From NCBI GenBank assembly GCA_023428185.1, contig JAEYYZ010000104.1:1-6160 (forward strand): 6,160 bases of DNA. The letters are read 5' to 3'. Origin of the DNA: Actinomycetes bacterium (GTDB taxonomy: Bacteria; Actinomycetota; Actinomycetes; Actinomycetales; Demequinaceae). Position numbers and translations under genes: made by a program. Position 1 is the stretch's first letter; the number at the start of each line of letters is the position of its first letter. Under the pieces are notes generated by a model. It searched no databases. It had not been told where the DNA came from and saw only the letters and a list, made by a program, of their open reading frames with translations. This document shows, piece by piece, positions 4,461 to 6,160 of this stretch.

Positions 4461-6160
4461 TCACTCGTCACGTAGAGCGCGCCTGCGGCCTTCGAGCCGC
4501 ACAATCTCCGCAAACGCCTCCTGGGCCTCCGCCGTGCCCTCGCCTGCGCGTTGCATGCGTCCACGCATTTCCCCGATGTCACGCGTGAGACTCACTTCCA
4601 GCAGGCGCGCCAGCACGGAGCGGGCATAGTTGCCTAGTGTCTCTGGCTTGTCATGCGGCAAAGGAGTCACCGCCAACTCCGTGATGGCGGCGGTAAGCAT
4701 CTCCCCCGCTTCTTGAACCACTTGCTCCACCCAATCACCCGATGCCGCGCCAGGGCCTCCCGCGGCGGTGATCGCGTCAAAGATTGCGCGGTACACCGGG
4801 ACGGTAAACCGCGCGCCCGCTACGCCGGCTTGAGTGAGTTGGTCGTAGATGTCCATGGCTGCAGGGTTGGCGCGGATCTCTGCGGCAGCTTGCAGGAGAA
4901 CACCCAGGGACAGCGCCTCTGACTTCACCACGGGATCGCGAGGGTTGGGGCGATCCACGGAGGCCTCGAGCCCCTGTTCCGGAGGTCGCGCGGTTGATGG
5001 TGCCCCTTGGCCTCCAGAGACCCGTGCTGCGTCCGTCACAGCCCGCACCACGGCATCGGGCTCCATGCCAAGCCACCCGGCCAAGCGTCGGGCATACTCA
5101 GGACGCAGAGCCTTGTCACGGATACGCGCCACCACCGGAGCCGCAGCACGCAAAGCCGCCACGCGTCCTTCAGGGACGTTGAGATCGTGGGATGCGAGTG
5201 CCGTGCGGATCACAAACTCAAACAGCGGGATGCGGTCCTCAATGAGGGCTTGAACGGCCGCCGTTCCACCCTTGAGGCGCAGATCGCAGGGGTCCAACCC
5301 CTGTGGATCCACCGCCACATAGGTTTGAGCCAAGAAGGATTGGTCCAGTGCAAATGACTTGAGCGCGGCGTTCTGACCTGCCTCGTCTCCATCAAAGGTG
5401 AAAATCACCTTGGCACCGGAGCCACCTACCTTGACATGAGCCGAGCCCGTGTCGCCCATGAGACGCCGCACCACCTTGACATGGTCCTCGCCAAAGGCGG
5501 TTCCACACGTGGCCACCGCAGTCTGGATGCCCGCGAGGTGGCACGCCATGACGTCCGTGTACCCCTCCACCACCACCACTTGGCGTTCTTGGCGAATGGC
5601 AGTCTTTGCCATGTCCAACCCGTACAGCACGTGCGCCTTCTTGTAGAGCGCGGTCTCGGGCGTGTTCAGATACTTGGGCCCTTGATCGTCTTCGTACAGA
5701 CGGCGGGCACCAAAGCCGATCACTTCGCCCGTGACGTCCCGAATAGGCCACAAGAGCCGTCCCCTGAACCTGTCGTACACGCCGCGCGAACCCTCAGAGA
5801 CCAGTCCCGACGCTTTGAGCTCGGGTTCCGTGAACCCTCTGCCACGCAAGTGGTCCATGAGACCGGACCAACCTTGAGGCGCATAACCGATTCCAAACAG
5901 TTCGGCTGCGTCCTTACCGAAGTCCCGTTCCAGGAGAAAGTCCCGAGCCACCTTGGCTTCTGGGGTAGCCAATTGGGCTTGGTAGAACTCGGCGGCCACA
6001 CGGTGGGCGTCAAGTAAACGCTTGCGTTGACCAGCGGTGCCTTCCGCTCGAGGTGCCCCTCCGGCTTCGTAGCGCAATTGCACCCCGGCTCGAGGAGCCA
6101 GGTACTCCACGGCTTCTGCAAAGGCCAAGCCGTCAATTTTCATCACAAAGGTGATGACGT
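4461..6160 (-). CDS. dnaG: DNA primase, 5' end cut by window edge
   Basis: DnaG makes the short RNA primers for chromosome replication and works with the DnaB helicase. The frame is open from the right edge to a TGA at 4463-4461, giving 565 visible residues starting VITFVMKIDGLAFAEAVEYL. That is the sequence normally following the CHC2 zinc-binding domain, so about 55-60 N-terminal residues lie outside the window; the GTG at 6146 is not the true start. The RNA polymerase core shows ERDFGKDAAELFGIGYAP (77-94), DRFRGRLLWPIRD (129-141), KYLNTPET (162-169) and LYGLDMAK (178-185). The TOPRIM domain shows VVVEGYTDVM (195-204) with Glu198, and FDGDEAG (255-261) with Asp256 and Asp258. The next acidic motif reads DPCD (289-292), with Cys where E. 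coli has the second Asp; from memory this is usual in actinobacteria. Residues about 410-565 are the helicase-binding C-terminal region. It converges with tRNA-Asn. Confidence 0.97.
   Translation of the reverse strand, partial: VITFVMKIDGLAFAEAVEYLAPRAGVQLRYEAGGAPRAEGTAGQRKRLLDAHRVAAEFYQAQLATPEAKVARDFLLERDFGKDAAELFGIGYAPQGWSGLMDHLRGRGFTEPELKASGLVSEGSRGVYDRFRGRLLWPIRDVTGEVIGFGARRLYEDDQGPKYLNTPETALYKKAHVLYGLDMAKTAIRQERQVVVVEGYTDVMACHLAGIQTAVATCGTAFGEDHVKVVRRLMGDTGSAHVKVGGSGAKVIFTFDGDEAGQNAALKSFALDQSFLAQTYVAVDPQGLDPCDLRLKGGTAAVQALIEDRIPLFEFVIRTALASHDLNVPEGRVAALRAAAPVVARIRDKALRPEYARRLAGWLGMEPDAVVRAVTDAARVSGGQGAPSTARPPEQGLEASVDRPNPRDPVVKSEALSLGVLLQAAAEIRANPAAMDIYDQLTQAGVAGARFTVPVYRAIFDAITAAGGPGAASGDWVEQVVQEAGEMLTAAITELAVTPLPHDKPETLGNYARSVLARLLEVSLTRDIGEMRGRMQRAGEGTAEAQEAFAEIVRLEGRRRALRDE

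Noticed and set aside
5436..6017. Plus-strand open frame of 193 codons opposite dnaG
   Set aside because: It is antisense to the TOPRIM and core domains of primase and shows no family features or ribosome-binding site.
4461..6146. dnaG starting at the GTG at 6146 as a complete gene
   Set aside because: In-frame coding continues to the window edge with VITF, which belongs to the conserved primase sequence, and the zinc-binding domain would be missing. The gene is partial, not truncated in the genome.
1..6160. Defence system, mobile element or CRISPR array
   Set aside because: No transposase, integrase, repeat array, nuclease cassette or attachment-site duplication of a tRNA end was seen; all genes look like core housekeeping genes.

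Overview
This 6,160-base window is a compact, GC-rich piece of chromosome from a high-GC Gram-positive (actinobacterial) organism. The order Micrococcales is my best guess, not a proof. The clues are a DUF3145 protein (a family essentially limited to Actinobacteria), the actinobacterial style of the DnaG and deformylase sequences, tRNA genes without an encoded CCA, and several start codons with no Shine-Dalgarno site. No transposon, phage gene, CRISPR array or long repeat is visible. The content looks like core genome.

Layout from left to right. A DUF3145 gene (minus, cut by the left edge) and the peptide deformylase gene def (minus) come first. A GNAT acetyltransferase (plus) diverges from def across 58 bp and is followed by nnrD (plus), the ADP-dependent NAD(P)H-hydrate dehydratase. 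nnrD converges with a small DUF1905 gene (minus), and the two stop codons touch with no base between them. A tRNA gene with a CAU anticodon (minus; probably Ile2, otherwise elongator Met) lies upstream of the DUF1905 gene. Upstream of that is a 413-residue Amt/MEP-family ammonium transporter gene (minus). An 84-bp region separates the amt gene from tRNA-Asn(GUU) (plus), which converges with the DNA primase gene dnaG (minus, 5' end cut by the right edge).

Most of these are housekeeping genes: N-terminal protein processing, repair of damaged nicotinamide cofactors, decoding, replication priming and ammonium handling. They do not form one pathway. The strongest surprise is the Amt protein. Its fold, membrane layout and C-terminal tail are preserved, but by my alignment from memory to E. 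coli AmtB it lacks both pore histidines, both phenylalanine-gate residues and the conserved tryptophan of the external site. This suggests a non-canonical transporter or an ammonium sensor. A second theme is that four of the six visible protein starts (def, GNAT, nnrD, DUF1905) lack a Shine-Dalgarno site and have a -10-like hexamer 6-7 bases before the start codon, as expected for leaderless mRNAs.
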